Part shown: positions 1 to 9,938 of the stretch, one piece after another | How the letters are laid out: each line of letters begins with the position of its first letter | Numbering within the stretch: position 1 is the first letter of the stretch | Source of the DNA: Dimargaris cristalligena | Taxonomy: Eukaryota; Kickxellomycota; Dimargaritomycetes; Dimargaritales; Dimargaritaceae | Length of the DNA: 18,686 nt | Reading direction: 5' to 3' | Assembly (NCBI GenBank): GCA_027576995.1 | Contig: JANBQC010000557.1 | Coordinates: 1-18,686, forward strand | Position numbers and translations under genes: made by a program | Notes under the pieces: model-generated | The model's database searches: none | What the model was told of the DNA's origin: nothing | What the model saw: the letters and a program-made list of their open reading frames with translations, nothing else

Positions 1-1303
1 GTGACAAACCAGTTTGCCTGGAGAAGCCACCCTGCCCTTTTGATATATTTTTGTTGTTCATTTTAGTGGCTTGACACTATCACTCTATAATACTGGTTAG
101 ATTCTTTAGCTTATTCTTACCCCCCCTAGATTACTCCAATAAACCCCATATACACTCACCCCCTCGTACTGACCCATAAGTATGCTTACTGCATATCCTT
201 TACATAACTGATCACCTAAGCCTTTATTAGTTAGTACTGTGCCCTGTACCTGACACTAGTAGCCCACTTGGCCAAGTCTAAGCCCCACCTACTGTTAGAA
301 GCCTATCCCCAGGACTCTTGACAGACTAAGAGTGGTAAACCCAGGTGATAATATTAATGCTTATTTTGGGTTAAAGAGAATATATAAGGTAATAATCTGG
401 GTTTCAATAGAATCAAATAAGAAATTTATAAGAATAAGCTTCCCCTAAACCTGCACTATGTAGCAGTACACTTTAATCCTATGGATTATTAAGCATGACA
501 CCTGGGACCATTGATTTTATCTTTAAGTCCAAGTGCATCTATCATTTTGAGATTTTTTTTCATAATCCTTGACTGTTGCATTGTACTTCAGCCATAGATA
601 CACTTAGCCAGTTTGTTAGTATTATTTAGTACTACCCACTAAAGCTTAAAGGCACATCCTATTGAGGAATCACTTACATTTACACTGCTGGGTATTCTGA
701 ATTATATATATCAGGTATAGTTACACTTTTCATATTCTTTGAAATAAATACCTGTACCTTTATAACATGGCTCAGCCCCCCCCACTTACTTTGAAATAGA
801 CTTGGTTGATAAATCAGCTCGTAAAATATATTCTCAGATATGAAAGATCCACTCAATTGGCCTACATCTCTTGTTAGAGCCCACTGTCACTCCCTTCAAC
901 ATACTAAACAACTAGGTTGGACTTATGAGATACATGGTCACTCATATACACTTGCATCTCCATCTAAAATCCAGAAGAATACATGCCAATTCCCCTGCTC
1001 TTGGTTAGATTTAGCATATCCAAAATTCAAAGAACCAAAAACGAGCACTAGACTAGCGGTCCAAAATCAACTTTTATTACTACCAAGCATATCATGCATG
1101 TAAGCAAAACCCCTAAAAATATTATATAGGGGTGGGGAGTGTTTATGTATGGATCGTAATGATGCATATTTAGCTGTCCAATTCCCATTGAACTAATGGT
1201 TTGGAGGCAGGAAGAAAAGGCATACAGGAATAGCGCGAGCCAAGGGGGGAGGAATAATAATGAGGCCAGCCATTCCGAAATTCACTTTCGAGTCTGCTCA
1301 TCT
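1..1303. other. AT-rich intergenic region, no supportable gene
   Basis: This stretch is AT-rich and broken by stops in all frames. Parts of the plus strand are rich in C and poor in G; 121-180 has about 26 C against 4 G. One 87-codon plus-strand frame (840-1103) has no recognisable domain. The last few hundred bases must hold the 3' UTR and polyadenylation region of the minus-strand eIF3b gene; an AATAAA on the minus strand lies near 1073-1078. A decayed transposon is possible, but I see no terminal repeats or transposase motif. Confidence 0.6.
1109..1133. repeat. 7-bp inverted repeat (ACCCCTA...TAGGGGT)
   Basis: Perfect 7-bp arms at 1109-1115 and 1127-1133 flank an AT-only 11-base loop. The element lies about 170 bases past the eIF3b stop codon on the transcribed side, so it could fold in the 3' UTR or mark the transcript end. 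Such short repeats also arise by chance, and function is inference only. Confidence 0.25.
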
Positions 1304-3577
1304 TTATTCGACAACCTCCTCGGTCTCTTCGATGACTTCCTCAACCCACTCTTCGATGGTCTCCACATTGGCCGACTCATCGCCAGCGTTGGCCGAGGTG
1401 CTGCGGTACATAGGTGTCTTGCCCATCATCTGGCATTCCTCGAGGTACTCCTTCTCGGCCTTGGCGCGCCAGGCGTTCCATTCCTCGACGGCGCGACGGC
1501 GTTTCATGATGACCGCCGACGACGCCGCGCTCTCGCTCATGAGATCCTCCTCTTCGAACTTGGGGGCCAGCTCAGGGATCTTCTTGGCGATACGTTTCTT
1601 GTCCTCTTCGGTAAGGAGCGTGGGGGGACGAGGCCGCCACAGGAACTGCTTGAACTTCTCGTAGGTGAACTTGCCCAGCAGGGTGCCCTTGCAGTCCCAC
1701 ACAATGAAGCCGTTCTCCATCGAGTGGCGCCAGGCACTGGCGTACGACACGACGTAGCGACCGGTCGGGTCCCATTCCACATCGGTCACACCGTAATGCT
1801 CGGGGCTAGTGAGCAGGCGCATTTCAGTGGCACCGTTCTTCTTGTTATCAAGCGGGTAGTCCATGTCCCAGAATTCCATATCCCACACAGTGGTGGAACG
1901 CAAGGATCCCAGGATAATGTAGCGGCCATTGGGGGACCAAAGGAGGGCAGTGGTAGGCTTCTTCTCCAGGGTGTTCTTGCACTTGAAGTTGCCGTGGGTC
2001 ATGTTGGTGGCGGCCCGCTTCAGCTTGCTCAGGGGTTCGGGTTCATAGAACGAGACGGTGTTACGGACCGACTGGACGGCCATGCCGCTGGCGTTGAACT
2101 GCACAGCGCTGGGGTCCACGGTGGTAATCACGGCGAAACGGGGCTGCTTGCCCTTGGGCTCCCAGGCGAACGACACGACGGTTTCCTTAAGCTCGATCGT
2201 TTCGACGGGCAGGGCCCGGTCACTCAGAAGGAAGATTTCCAGGTTGCTAGACGTCGACTTCTTGGTCTTGGACAAGCGGTCAACCTTGACACAGAGGTAC
2301 TCGCCGGACGGGTGCCAGTAGAGTTTGCAGTCGGTGGTGTTGAACAAGTTCTTCGTGCGGAGGACTTCCTTGGTGGGCACGTTGATAAGAGTCACACGGG
2401 CAGGCTGGTTGTTCATTTCGGGGGTCCAGTAGGCTAGGGTGTAATCAGTCGGCTTATTGGCGTCGCCCTTGGTGCCCAAGCGGCCGGGACGGCCGGGTAC
2501 GGGAGACCAGGCGAAGTCCGAGATGCCCTCTACCTTGATACTCTTGCGGTCCAGCAGGCCCATAGAGGGAGCCTCGTAGATGGAGAGCATCTGGCCGGGC
2601 ACCACCCGGGCAAAGTAACGGTCGTCCGAGGACCACTTGAAATGTGGCCAGGCGTCCTTGATGGAGGGTCCAGCGGTGTCCTTATTGGCCATTTGGGGCA
2701 TGGGGAACGAGCGCAGCAGGTTACCGGTGCGGATATCCCAGACACAAAGGTGGTTGCCGTCGTCCTCGGGGCCGAAGGGGTTCTCGCTGGGGTTGGCCAT
2801 GCCAACGGCCTCGTGGTTGATGGCGTCGGGGCTGAAGGTGACCAGGAACTTCTCGTGCGGCGAGAAATCGGACAGCTTAACGTTGGGGTGGATGAAGCGC
2901 ATGATCTTGGACCAGCTGGCACCGCCCCACAGAACGACACCCTGTCGGTGGTAGGTGGTCAGGTAGGTACCGCGGGGGGACCATTGCAGGTAGGACTCGG
3001 TCCACTTGCTACGGGTAAAGACGGTGTCGGGTTTGCCGTTCTTATTGTTGGCCATCACAGCCACCTCATCACCACGCAGGGCCACGAACTGGTCACGGCA
3101 CTTGGGGTCGAGCAGCCAGCTCTTGAGGTGCTCGCGCTCTTCGTAGGGGGGAATGACGGGTTCCTTGTAAGTGTCGTTCATGGTCGCATAGCGTTCCACG
3201 TCGGTGTACTTGTGGACGGCCAGGATATGGGTCTTGTCCAGCTTGAAGCCATCCAGCTGCTTGATGGCGGCGGAGGCCTGCTCGGGAGTGTTGAATTCCA
3301 TGAACAGGTAGCCCTGGGTCATGGTTTTGCCAGAGTTGGGGTCGATGCTGGTGGGCATGAACAGGCCATCTTCCTTGATGGTACCAGCGGGCTTGAAGAT
3401 CTTCTTAACCACGGACAACAGGCGGTCCAACTTGGACTCGTCGACAACGGGGAGGTTGTCCACGACCACCACGTTGTCGAAGGACTCGTTGAAAGTCAAG
3501 TGGTACTTCTCTTCAATATCGGAGAAGTCGATATCGGCCTCCGAAGCCGGGAGGTTGCGGGGATCAAGGGCGGGCAT
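1304..3577 (-). CDS. EIF3B: Eukaryotic translation initiation factor 3 subunit b (eIF3b/Prt1)
   Basis: Single uninterrupted 757-codon frame from ATG (3577) to TAA (1304-1306), close to the length of yeast Prt1. eIF3b is a scaffold of the cytoplasmic eIF3 complex, which binds the 40S subunit and helps recruit the initiator tRNA complex and mRNA. Residues about 33-125 form an RRM, with RNP2-like VVVVDNLPV (36-44) and RNP1-like TQGYLFMEF (87-95); in the family this RRM contacts eIF3a/eIF3j. Residues about 150-640 are the WD-like beta-propeller, with recurring blade motifs such as WSPNGRYI and WDPTGRYV. A basic, Trp-rich helical stretch (MKRRRAVEEWNAWR) and a very acidic tail follow; in the family the C terminus binds eIF3i and eIF3g. 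The start is supported by the N-terminal acidic segment leading into the RRM. No intron is visible, unlike neighbouring SMC1. Confidence 0.98.
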   Translation of the reverse strand: MPALDPRNLPASEADIDFSDIEEKYHLTFNESFDNVVVVDNLPVVDESKLDRLLSVVKKIFKPAGTIKEDGLFMPTSIDPNSGKTMTQGYLFMEFNTPEQASAAIKQLDGFKLDKTHILAVHKYTDVERYATMNDTYKEPVIPPYEEREHLKSWLLDPKCRDQFVALRGDEVAVMANNKNGKPDTVFTRSKWTESYLQWSPRGTYLTTYHRQGVVLWGGASWSKIMRFIHPNVKLSDFSPHEKFLVTFSPDAINHEAVGMANPSENPFGPEDDGNHLCVWDIRTGNLLRSFPMPQMANKDTAGPSIKDAWPHFKWSSDDRYFARVVPGQMLSIYEAPSMGLLDRKSIKVEGISDFAWSPVPGRPGRLGTKGDANKPTDYTLAYWTPEMNNQPARVTLINVPTKEVLRTKNLFNTTDCKLYWHPSGEYLCVKVDRLSKTKKSTSSNLEIFLLSDRALPVETIELKETVVSFAWEPKGKQPRFAVITTVDPSAVQFNASGMAVQSVRNTVSFYEPEPLSKLKRAATNMTHGNFKCKNTLEKKPTTALLWSPNGRYIILGSLRSTTVWDMEFWDMDYPLDNKKNGATEMRLLTSPEHYGVTDVEWDPTGRYVVSYASAWRHSMENGFIVWDCKGTLLGKFTYEKFKQFLWRPRPPTLLTEEDKKRIAKKIPELAPKFEEEDLMSESAASSAVIMKRRRAVEEWNAWRAKAEKEYLEECQMMGKTPMYRSTSANAGDESANVETIEEWVEEVIEETEEVVE

Positions 3578-4594
3578 ACTAGATATTAGAGATGACTATT
3601 TGTTGGAGTGTGTAGAGCGACCTGATGGGATTAAGGAGTGGTGAAGGCTGCCGAGATTAGGCAAGTCGAGAAGAACAGATTCTGGAAGAAACGGGTGCGT
3701 GCAACAATAGGATGAGAAGAAGGGAGATCCGGGGCTATAGTAGATCCAGCGGAGGGGGTATATTGGGTATAGCCTAGGGCGGAGCTTCTTTCTGATAAGG
3801 CAAGTAGGCAGGCAGGCGAAACCCTCCCACCCCCCACAAACCCTAGTAAATCACACACCCTTTTTTGGGGGATTCAACCAGCTTAAATTATTTTTCCGTC
3901 CAATTCTCTTGTAAAAAGACAGTGGTCAATCCACCAGTGGTTTTGGCAGTGTTGCCTCGGGGGATTCTGGTCACGTGCTCTATTCTAGTTCATTCCCATT
4001 TAAGTCTTCGGAATACAAATATCGAGGTGGACCAGCTTATAGTAAGAATGACCATATCACTTCGCAACGGCATGCCATAATAGAAGTGGGAGCAGGTACA
4101 TTTAATGAGGGTGGCAGGATTTCGTCACTTACCGGCAAGAAAGGTTACACCGATCCCACGAAGGCTATCTGCCTTGGAAAATCCAAACCATCAACTGGGA
4201 ACTCATCTTAAATGATCAAGACAATCCTCTTCTATATTGCATTTATATATTTATTGTGTACAACTGTTGGGGCATAGCAAGGACATTGTAGATGGCAGGG
4301 GGTGGCTAGCTATATAAATGGGTTGAAAACTAAATAAGGGTTCGAAATAACCTATCAAGGCAATAACTGTAGCCAATGGACCCAGCTCGAGAATAAGTCC
4401 CCCCGCATGCAGAATGTATATGGATGAAATTCAAACCAGCTATATAAGGTTTTACATAATACGTGTATGGGCGAACATATATGAGAATAGCTTTTAACCA
4501 GTAATATTGGCCTCATCCAATGGATTTTTCGTTATACAGCCTGAATGAACTTCTCCCATATAACGTATCACATATTTTAAAAAGAATCATCACA
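3578..4594. other. Intergenic region between eIF3b start and SMC1 stop
   Basis: About 1 kb separating the eIF3b promoter side from the SMC1 3' side. The eIF3b 5' leader on the minus strand is pyrimidine-rich, and a CCAAT (minus, 3762-3766) lies about 185 bases upstream of its ATG. Two GCTATATAA copies occur near the SMC1 end. Short frames here lack an ATG, a domain or a codon bias like the neighbouring genes. I see no tRNA or snRNA. Confidence 0.6.
3972..3977. promoter_or_regulatory. CACGTG E-box upstream of eIF3b
   Basis: A palindromic CACGTG preceded by T (TCACGTG) lies about 395 bases upstream of the eIF3b ATG. In yeasts this core is bound by bHLH factors such as Cbf1 and Pho4. A single hexamer is weak evidence. 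Confidence 0.25.
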
Positions 4595-7500
4595 TTATTC
4601 AGGGTACTGTTCCAAATCTATGGTCAGCGTTCGACTACTATTAATGGATTGTTCCCGATATATACCCACCAATGACTGGGCATTTTCATACAAAGCCTGC
4701 TTAAGGGAGATGACGATGAACTGAAAGTTCTCGCCGCAGTTCTCCCGGATGTAATTGGCCACCTTGGCCACGTTCGTGTTATCCAGGGCCGCGTCGACTT
4801 CGTCCAGTACGAAAAACGGGGAGGGCTGGTAGCTGTGGATGGCAAACAGTAACGCCAGCGCGGCCACCGTTTTCTCCCCGCCGGAGAGTTGCTCCATGTC
4901 CCGGAAGCGTTTCATAGGCGGCATGGCGTGGTATTTGACCCCTTTGAGGTACGGCTCCTCCCCATATTCGACACTCAGGTAGGCCGTACCACCCAACGGG
5001 AAGGTTTTGCTCTTGGTCAGGTTTTTGTAGATTTGGTCGATTTTCTCGGCCATATGGCTGTAGGCCCGGTTGAAGGCGTCGTACCGTTTCTGCTTCACGG
5101 CCAGGAACTGGTCCTTCACCGACTTCGTTTCGCGACGGGAATTGTCCACCTCCAATTCCGCCTCCCGCAGCAGGGCCTCCACACCACCCAGACGTTCGTG
5201 CGCGTGCATATTGGGGGCCATGCGGTCGAGGTCCGCCGTGATCTGCTGGATCTGCTCGTGCAGCTTTTCACCCACATCCTCCGAATCATTGGCCTTTTCG
5301 CGCTGGTTAAGGGAGCTAAAGTCGACCTGGATGCCCCATTGGGAGGAGCGCTGTTTGGCCGCCGCCCGCTGCTGCGGGGTCTGGAGTTGCCCGTGGGGGT
5401 GGGACTGGCTGGAAGGCCCACCATTGGACCGGCGGCCGGAACCAGGCCCTTCATCATCCGTGCTGTCCAAGTCCATCTCGTCGGGCTCACGGAACATCTA
5501 AATAGTAATGGCAACAGGGGGAATATTTTACATTCAAATGGGTTAGTAATAGAGTCGGGCAACTACATGTATAAAAAATAGGGGGTGCTTCCATTTACAA
5601 CACTGATCAGGGATAGTATCATTGGGCTCTAATTTACTTACCTCTGTTTCCTCTAATGACAAATTAGCGAGGGAGCCGCGCACCAGGGGTAAGGCAATTT
5701 CATCAAGCTTGCAGCGCCGTAGAATTGACGAGCGCTCCACATGGAGCTTCTGCACCAGCGACTCTTTAGCGGTAGAATCACCGACCAGTTGGGACAGCTC
5801 CTTGATTGAGGTTTGGAGAGTCTTTTTCTTATCGAGTACAAACTGGTTCTGTTGATCGTAAGTAACTTTGATGCGCTCCATCTCAGCCCGCTGCTCCGCG
5901 ATGGTCGAGTTGACCCGGGCAAGCTTGGCCTCCCGCTGGGCCTTATCTTCCTGGTGGCGTTGTAGGGTAGCCCGGCTTTCGGCCAGGGCACTTTCCAACC
6001 GCTGAACTCGATCACGCACGCCCTGCAGTTGCTGCTGTTCAAACATGAGCTGATTACGGAGCTTGGACTGCTGGTTGCTGAATTTCAGCTGCAGCTCGGT
6101 GCTCTCCTGGGAGAACTTCACCTGCTGTTCTTCGTAGTCGCGGATATGAGCGACCTGGATTCGTGAGCAGAAGTCAGCGAACACATGGTCGTGGACCTGG
6201 TCGATGTTGTGCTGGACCCGAGTGATCTCGGCGGCCAGTTGTTCCACGCGGGCCTCCATTTCAGCCAGGCGGGGGCTGGAGTGGGTCAGATTATTGTTAA
6301 CGTGTTCCAACTCTCTTTCCACACCTTCCAGCTTACGGGCAGCGGTATTACGTTCCTCCCGGGCGAACTGTAGTCGGGTAGTTAAGCCTGAAATACGGGA
6401 CTGCAACTGCTCAGCGCTATGCAGCTTGCGCTTTTCACGGGCCAAATCATTGAGCTGGTTCACGAGGCTATCCTTGGCCCGCTTGAGATTGTCCAGCTCC
6501 TTCTCCTCCCAGCGCTGTTGGTTTTGGGAGGCGTTCTGGTCCTGGGCACCGCCCGTAATCATGCCCGTCTTGTGGATAACCGTACCATCCAAAGCAACGG
6601 CCTTGACTTCCTGCTTCCGGTCGTACACCACAGTCTTGGCCAGTTTTTGGGAGTCGCAAATCAAGGTATTGCCACAGGCAAATTGAATGGCTTTTTCGAG
6701 ACTGCTATCAAACTGGAGTACGTCGATGGCTAAGCGGACTCCGCTCATAAACGACCGGTACTTTTCCTGGACGGGTTTGACTGAAATGGTGTCAAGTGGC
6801 AGGAAAGTCGCCTGCCCAGCCCGCTGTTCTTTCATGTACTGTGACGGAGAGTGAGATAGGGTTAATAATTGGCATGTACTAGATTAGAAATACGGCATTT
6901 TACTTGGACCGAAAACAGCCGCTCATTGGTGAATGCATAGCGTTTCTATTGATACTCTAGACCGAGGAGCGTCAGAAAAGGGTAGGTTCAGGGTTATGTT
7001 GATTCGGCGTAGGGGATCTACAGACAAGAGGGCCATGTGAGTCCCAGTAAAATCAATCGAGTCTTACCTGAATACACTCGACCGCGGTGCTTTGTTTATC
7101 CACAGCAATCGCGTCCATGTGACGACCTAGGGCTACGGCTACGGCAGCGTCGTATTTACGTTGGCTTGGGCGGCACAGGTCGCTGATTCGACCGTAGACC
7201 CCCGGGAAAATACGCTTCAAACTTTCGAGGCAGTCCCGCATCTTAGTCTCCCGCTCGGACTCGCGCCTGTCGACTCGGGCTTGGGCCAGCTTATTAAGAA
7301 CGCCTGTGAGCTTCTCATTGGCCTCGATAGATGTTTGCCTGTATCCAGGGGAATGTTGAGCATTAAAATTTAGGGCAGGGTAGGTTGGGTTAGTTTCTGT
7401 CCAGTTTGTGTGGGGAGTACGCGACTAGGCTATGCTTTTGTAGCCTTGTCTACCATACTGGGCCGGGGGCATCAGCTATGAAACTAGAAAGCAAGTTCAG

Positions 7501-9625
7501 TACAGAACAGGGGATTTGCCCCACTGCCAAAAAAAAAATCGGTAAACTTACTGGACCCGCTCGTGTTCACTTTGAAACCGAAGGAGCGCCTGATTACTCT
7601 GTTCCAATTCGGATTCGATTTGGCTCGTTTGCACGTCGATCTTGTCGATGAAATCAGTCAGACTCCGCTGATTCTCCTGGATATTGGCCTTGCGGGTTTG
7701 GAATTCCTCAATCCGCTCCTGGAGGCGGGCCGTCTCCTCGGACTGCGTCTTGTGAGTCCGGGTTAACGTCTCTAGCTCCTGCTGGGCCTGAACAGTCTGC
7801 ATGGTGGTATGTTCCTTGAGTCGCCGGTATTCGGCCAGGCTATGCTCATCGAGTACCGGGCCTCGACGCTGCATTTTCTCCCGCCAAGTGGCCTCGAAAC
7901 GCTCGGCGGATTTGTTCACGGTGGCTAGTTCTTGTTCCAGGGTGGCTACCGAGGCAGACTGGCGAGCTTCGTCTCGCTTGACTAGGTTGAGATTGGACTC
8001 GCTGCGCTCGATCTTTTTAAGAATATGCGAAATCTTTTCGTCGAGGCCCAGCAGAAAGGGCTTCTCCATCTCGATTTCGAGGTCATGTTGCTTCAACCGC
8101 TTCTCGATTTTCATAATTTCTTTGTAGGTGCGGGCGTACTCCCGCTTGGCCTCTTTTAATTCCTCCTCCTCCTTGGTTTGGCGACGGTGACACTGCTCTA
8201 CTGACTGGTGGTTGTCATCAAGCTCCTTCTCGAGGGACGCAATTTTCTTCTCCACGTGGTACATGCGCCACAGAAAATGGTGAACTACCAGTGTATTCTA
8301 CAAACCCCGCGGAAAAAGCAACGCGGCATAGAGTATTCAAAACAGGCAGAAAGACAGAACGTTAAAATCCCGATAGCGACTGACTTTGGATCGATACGTT
8401 ACGTAGGTGGGGTCTACATTGGTGACATAAGTAATTCGGCATCGGGGCAAATCTTTAGCAACCAGCAAAGGAATACCCGATTACAGCTTTAAACTACATA
8501 TAACTGAGTTGAACATACCTTCTTCCGGGTCTGCTGTTCAAACCGATCCAGCTCGGCCTTTTGTTCTTGGTATTCTTTGATTTCGGACTGAATGCCCCTT
8601 CTCTTGACATTATTGAGGGTAGCCGTTTCGGTGGCCAGATCCTGCAGGTCCTTCAGTCGCTCGTACTCGGCCCGGTATTCCCAAGACCCGCTGATTTGTT
8701 CAATGAGTTTAGTCAGGTCGCTGGCCGATTGGGAAGCCACAGCCTCGACATCACCCTGGAATACCAAGAAATTACGGGCTTTGATAAGAATATTTTGTTT
8801 TTCTAGGAGCTCGTTGTACTGGTTGTAGTTGACGGTCTTATTATTGATTTTATATTCACTGGAGCCATTCGACGTGACTCTGTATAATGGGGTAATCAAG
8901 TAAAAGTAGTATGGTGTTAGCTGCACCTGATTTGGAAGGGGGGTTGGTGCTTTATAAGCCCGTCGATTGAAAGCCAGTTTAAAGGGGGCTTAATAAATAC
9001 CAGGATGGTGCTGGATGTGAGGGTACAGGCAATTGGCAAAAAGGGGATGGGACTAGTGAATCTATAAAACCTATATACTTACGTGCGCGTGAACCGGAAT
9101 TCCTTGCCCTCGTCATCGATATACACGGCGGTCACATACCCACGACGAGGAAGCCTTCCATCGCTTTCACCAACTTGATCATCCCCGTCCGGTTGGTTCT
9201 GCGACCGGATACTGTAAATCAATTCTTTTAGTTGAGCTGACCGAAGCTGGGAGGATTTGACGCCCAATACGAAGGAAATGGCATCCATGAGGTTGGATTT
9301 GCCTAGGTAAAAACAAATGATAATAGTTCGCTCGTACGCATGGTTAGTTTAGAGGGGGTGGGTTATTTAAAGTACCAGAGGAGTAGGCCACTGTGGCTCA
9401 TCCGAGTTATACGGCGAAGTGTAGATACGCCTAAGGGCAGACAGTATTCAGCGTATAAACACTATATTTGGGCTCGCGGCTGCGGAGGGCCAGTTGGGTA
9501 CACTTGAGAACCTTACCTGCACCATTCGGACCAATAATGGAAGTGAATGATTTAAACGGGCCGATCCGCTGCCGGCCTTTATAGGACTTGAAGTTCTCGA
9601 CTTCCAATTCGACCAGGCGACCCAT
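4595..9625 (-). CDS. SMC1: Cohesin subunit SMC1 (seven exons)
   Basis: SMC1 pairs with SMC3 in the nuclear cohesin ring that holds sister chromatids together. I join exons 9517-9625, 9083-9302, 8519-8879, 7552-8297, 7068-7338, 5642-6838 and 4595-5497, giving 1268 aa (human SMC1A is 1233). All junctions are GT-AG and keep frame (phases 1,2,0,2,0,0). Visible landmarks: N-terminal [14 protein letters not shown]; Walker A GPNGAGKS (32-39); SSEYKINN and [12 protein letters not shown] in the head; a coiled coil; a hinge at about 525-668 ([25 protein letters not shown]); a second coiled coil; an acidic, Ser/Gly-rich insert at about 969-1020; signature LSGGEKT (1172-1178) and Walker [13 protein letters not shown]. 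The ATG at 9625 matches the conserved N terminus. The SSEYKINN and LIKARNF motifs mark it as SMC1 rather than SMC2-4. Introns sit mainly in the 5' half. Confidence 0.97.
5498..5641 (-). other. SMC1 intron 6 (phase 0)
   Basis: 144 nt, the shortest intron in the window. Donor GTAAGT, acceptor TTTAG, and a perfect TACTAAC branch motif (core at 5542-5546). It lies just before the acidic, Ser/Gly-rich insert of the C-terminal coiled coil. The next exon happens to begin with ATG, which could mislead a gene finder into calling a separate gene. Confidence 0.93.
6839..7067 (-). other. SMC1 intron 5 (phase 0, in the hinge)
   Basis: 229 nt, donor GTAAGA, acceptor TCACAG, branch motif TTAAC at 6861-6865 (22 nt before the acceptor). 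The join reads [12 protein letters not shown], matching CIQYIKEQRG of animal SMC1. Confidence 0.95.
7339..7551 (-). other. SMC1 intron 4 (phase 2)
   Basis: 213 nt, donor GTAAGT, acceptor ATACAG, branch motif CTAAC at 7389-7393. A run of ten T on the transcribed strand (plus-strand A run 7529-7538) lies just after the donor. Such U-rich tracts can aid U1 recruitment, which is an inference here. Confidence 0.93.
8298..8518 (-). other. SMC1 intron 3 (phase 0)
   Basis: 221 nt, donor GTATGT (the only non-GTAAG donor seen), acceptor TTGTAG. The best branch candidate is TTAAC at 8361-8365, somewhat far from the acceptor. Exon 4 opens with [16 protein letters not shown], whose LWRMYH matches the family's conserved LF/LW-K/R-LYH stretch. 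Confidence 0.92.
8880..9082 (-). other. SMC1 intron 2 (phase 2)
   Basis: 203 nt, donor GTAAGT, acceptor ATACAG, branch motif CTAAC at 8916-8920. Joining gives [19 protein letters not shown], the expected SMC1 head sequence. Confidence 0.95.
9303..9516 (-). other. SMC1 intron 1 (phase 1)
   Basis: 214 nt, donor GTAAGG, acceptor CCTAG, branch motif CTAAC at 9343-9347 (40 nt before the acceptor). It splits the glycine codon just before the Walker A lysine. Splicing restores GPNGAGKSN; retention gives an early stop. Confidence 0.95.
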
Positions 9626-9762
9626 GACGACTGAGGGTTGTAACTAAGGCGAAGAAATTTGTCAACAAAGGTAGAGCAGTGCCTGGGACTAAAAATGTAT
9701 ATAAGGCGAAAAGGGTTAGGCACAAAAGCACAGCTTAGAGTAGAGATGGGGGGAGTGGAAAG

Positions 9763-9768
9763 ACGCGT
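9763..9768. promoter_or_regulatory. MCB-like ACGCGT, proximal, upstream of SMC1
   Basis: Palindromic ACGCGT about 140 bases upstream of the SMC1 ATG. The same hexamer is the MluI cell-cycle box bound by the fungal MBF factor, which drives late G1/S transcription of replication and cohesion genes in yeasts. Its placement before a cohesin gene fits this role. Binding here is an inference. Confidence 0.45.
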
Positions 9769-9932
9769 TGATTGACTGGATAATGGGAGGTTATGAGAAT
9801 ATAAACTTGGTAGTGCTATAAAGAAGCCCTAGTTAAGAATAATTCAAGAAGTAAGTATACCCGCAGTAGAAATGTTCGGAAGGGTTGTGCCATTCCCCGC
9901 TGCAATGGGCGGTAATGGGCTGGCTATTAACG

Positions 9933-9938
9933 ACGCGT
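9933..9938. promoter_or_regulatory. MCB-like ACGCGT, distal, upstream of SMC1
   Basis: Second perfect ACGCGT, about 310 bases upstream of the SMC1 ATG and 170 bases from the first. I noticed no other copy elsewhere in the window. Confidence 0.4.

Noticed and set aside
840..1103. 87-codon plus-strand frame ending at a GTAAGC
   Set aside because: The stop inside a donor-like motif resembles real exons here, but no following exon, domain or codon bias supports it.
1196..2437. 413-codon plus-strand frame opposite eIF3b
   Set aside because: It is wholly antisense to a certain gene. GC-rich codon choice there removes stops on the opposite strand, and the translation has no domain.
2642..3589. 315-codon plus-strand frame opposite the eIF3b N terminus
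   Set aside because: Mirror of the RRM and propeller coding sequence; its Gly/Val/His-rich product is typical of antisense frames.
4132..4133. Possible 5' UTR intron donor for eIF3b (GTAAGT on the minus strand)
   Set aside because: A lone donor hexamer in 1 kb of gap is expected by chance, and no matching acceptor with a clear branch motif stands out before the ATG.
4341..4355. GGGTTCGAA as a tRNA B-box
   Set aside because: No A-box or cloverleaf arms at the right spacing on either strand.
4595..5497. Separate gene starting at the ATG at 5497
   Set aside because: That ATG is simply the first codon of SMC1 exon 7, directly after a TACTAAC...TTTAG acceptor. The protein lacks an N-terminal ATPase half on its own.
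4889..5581. 230-codon plus-strand frame opposite SMC1 exon 7
   Set aside because: Overlaps the signature motif and C-terminal coiled coil of SMC1 on the other strand; no domain of its own.
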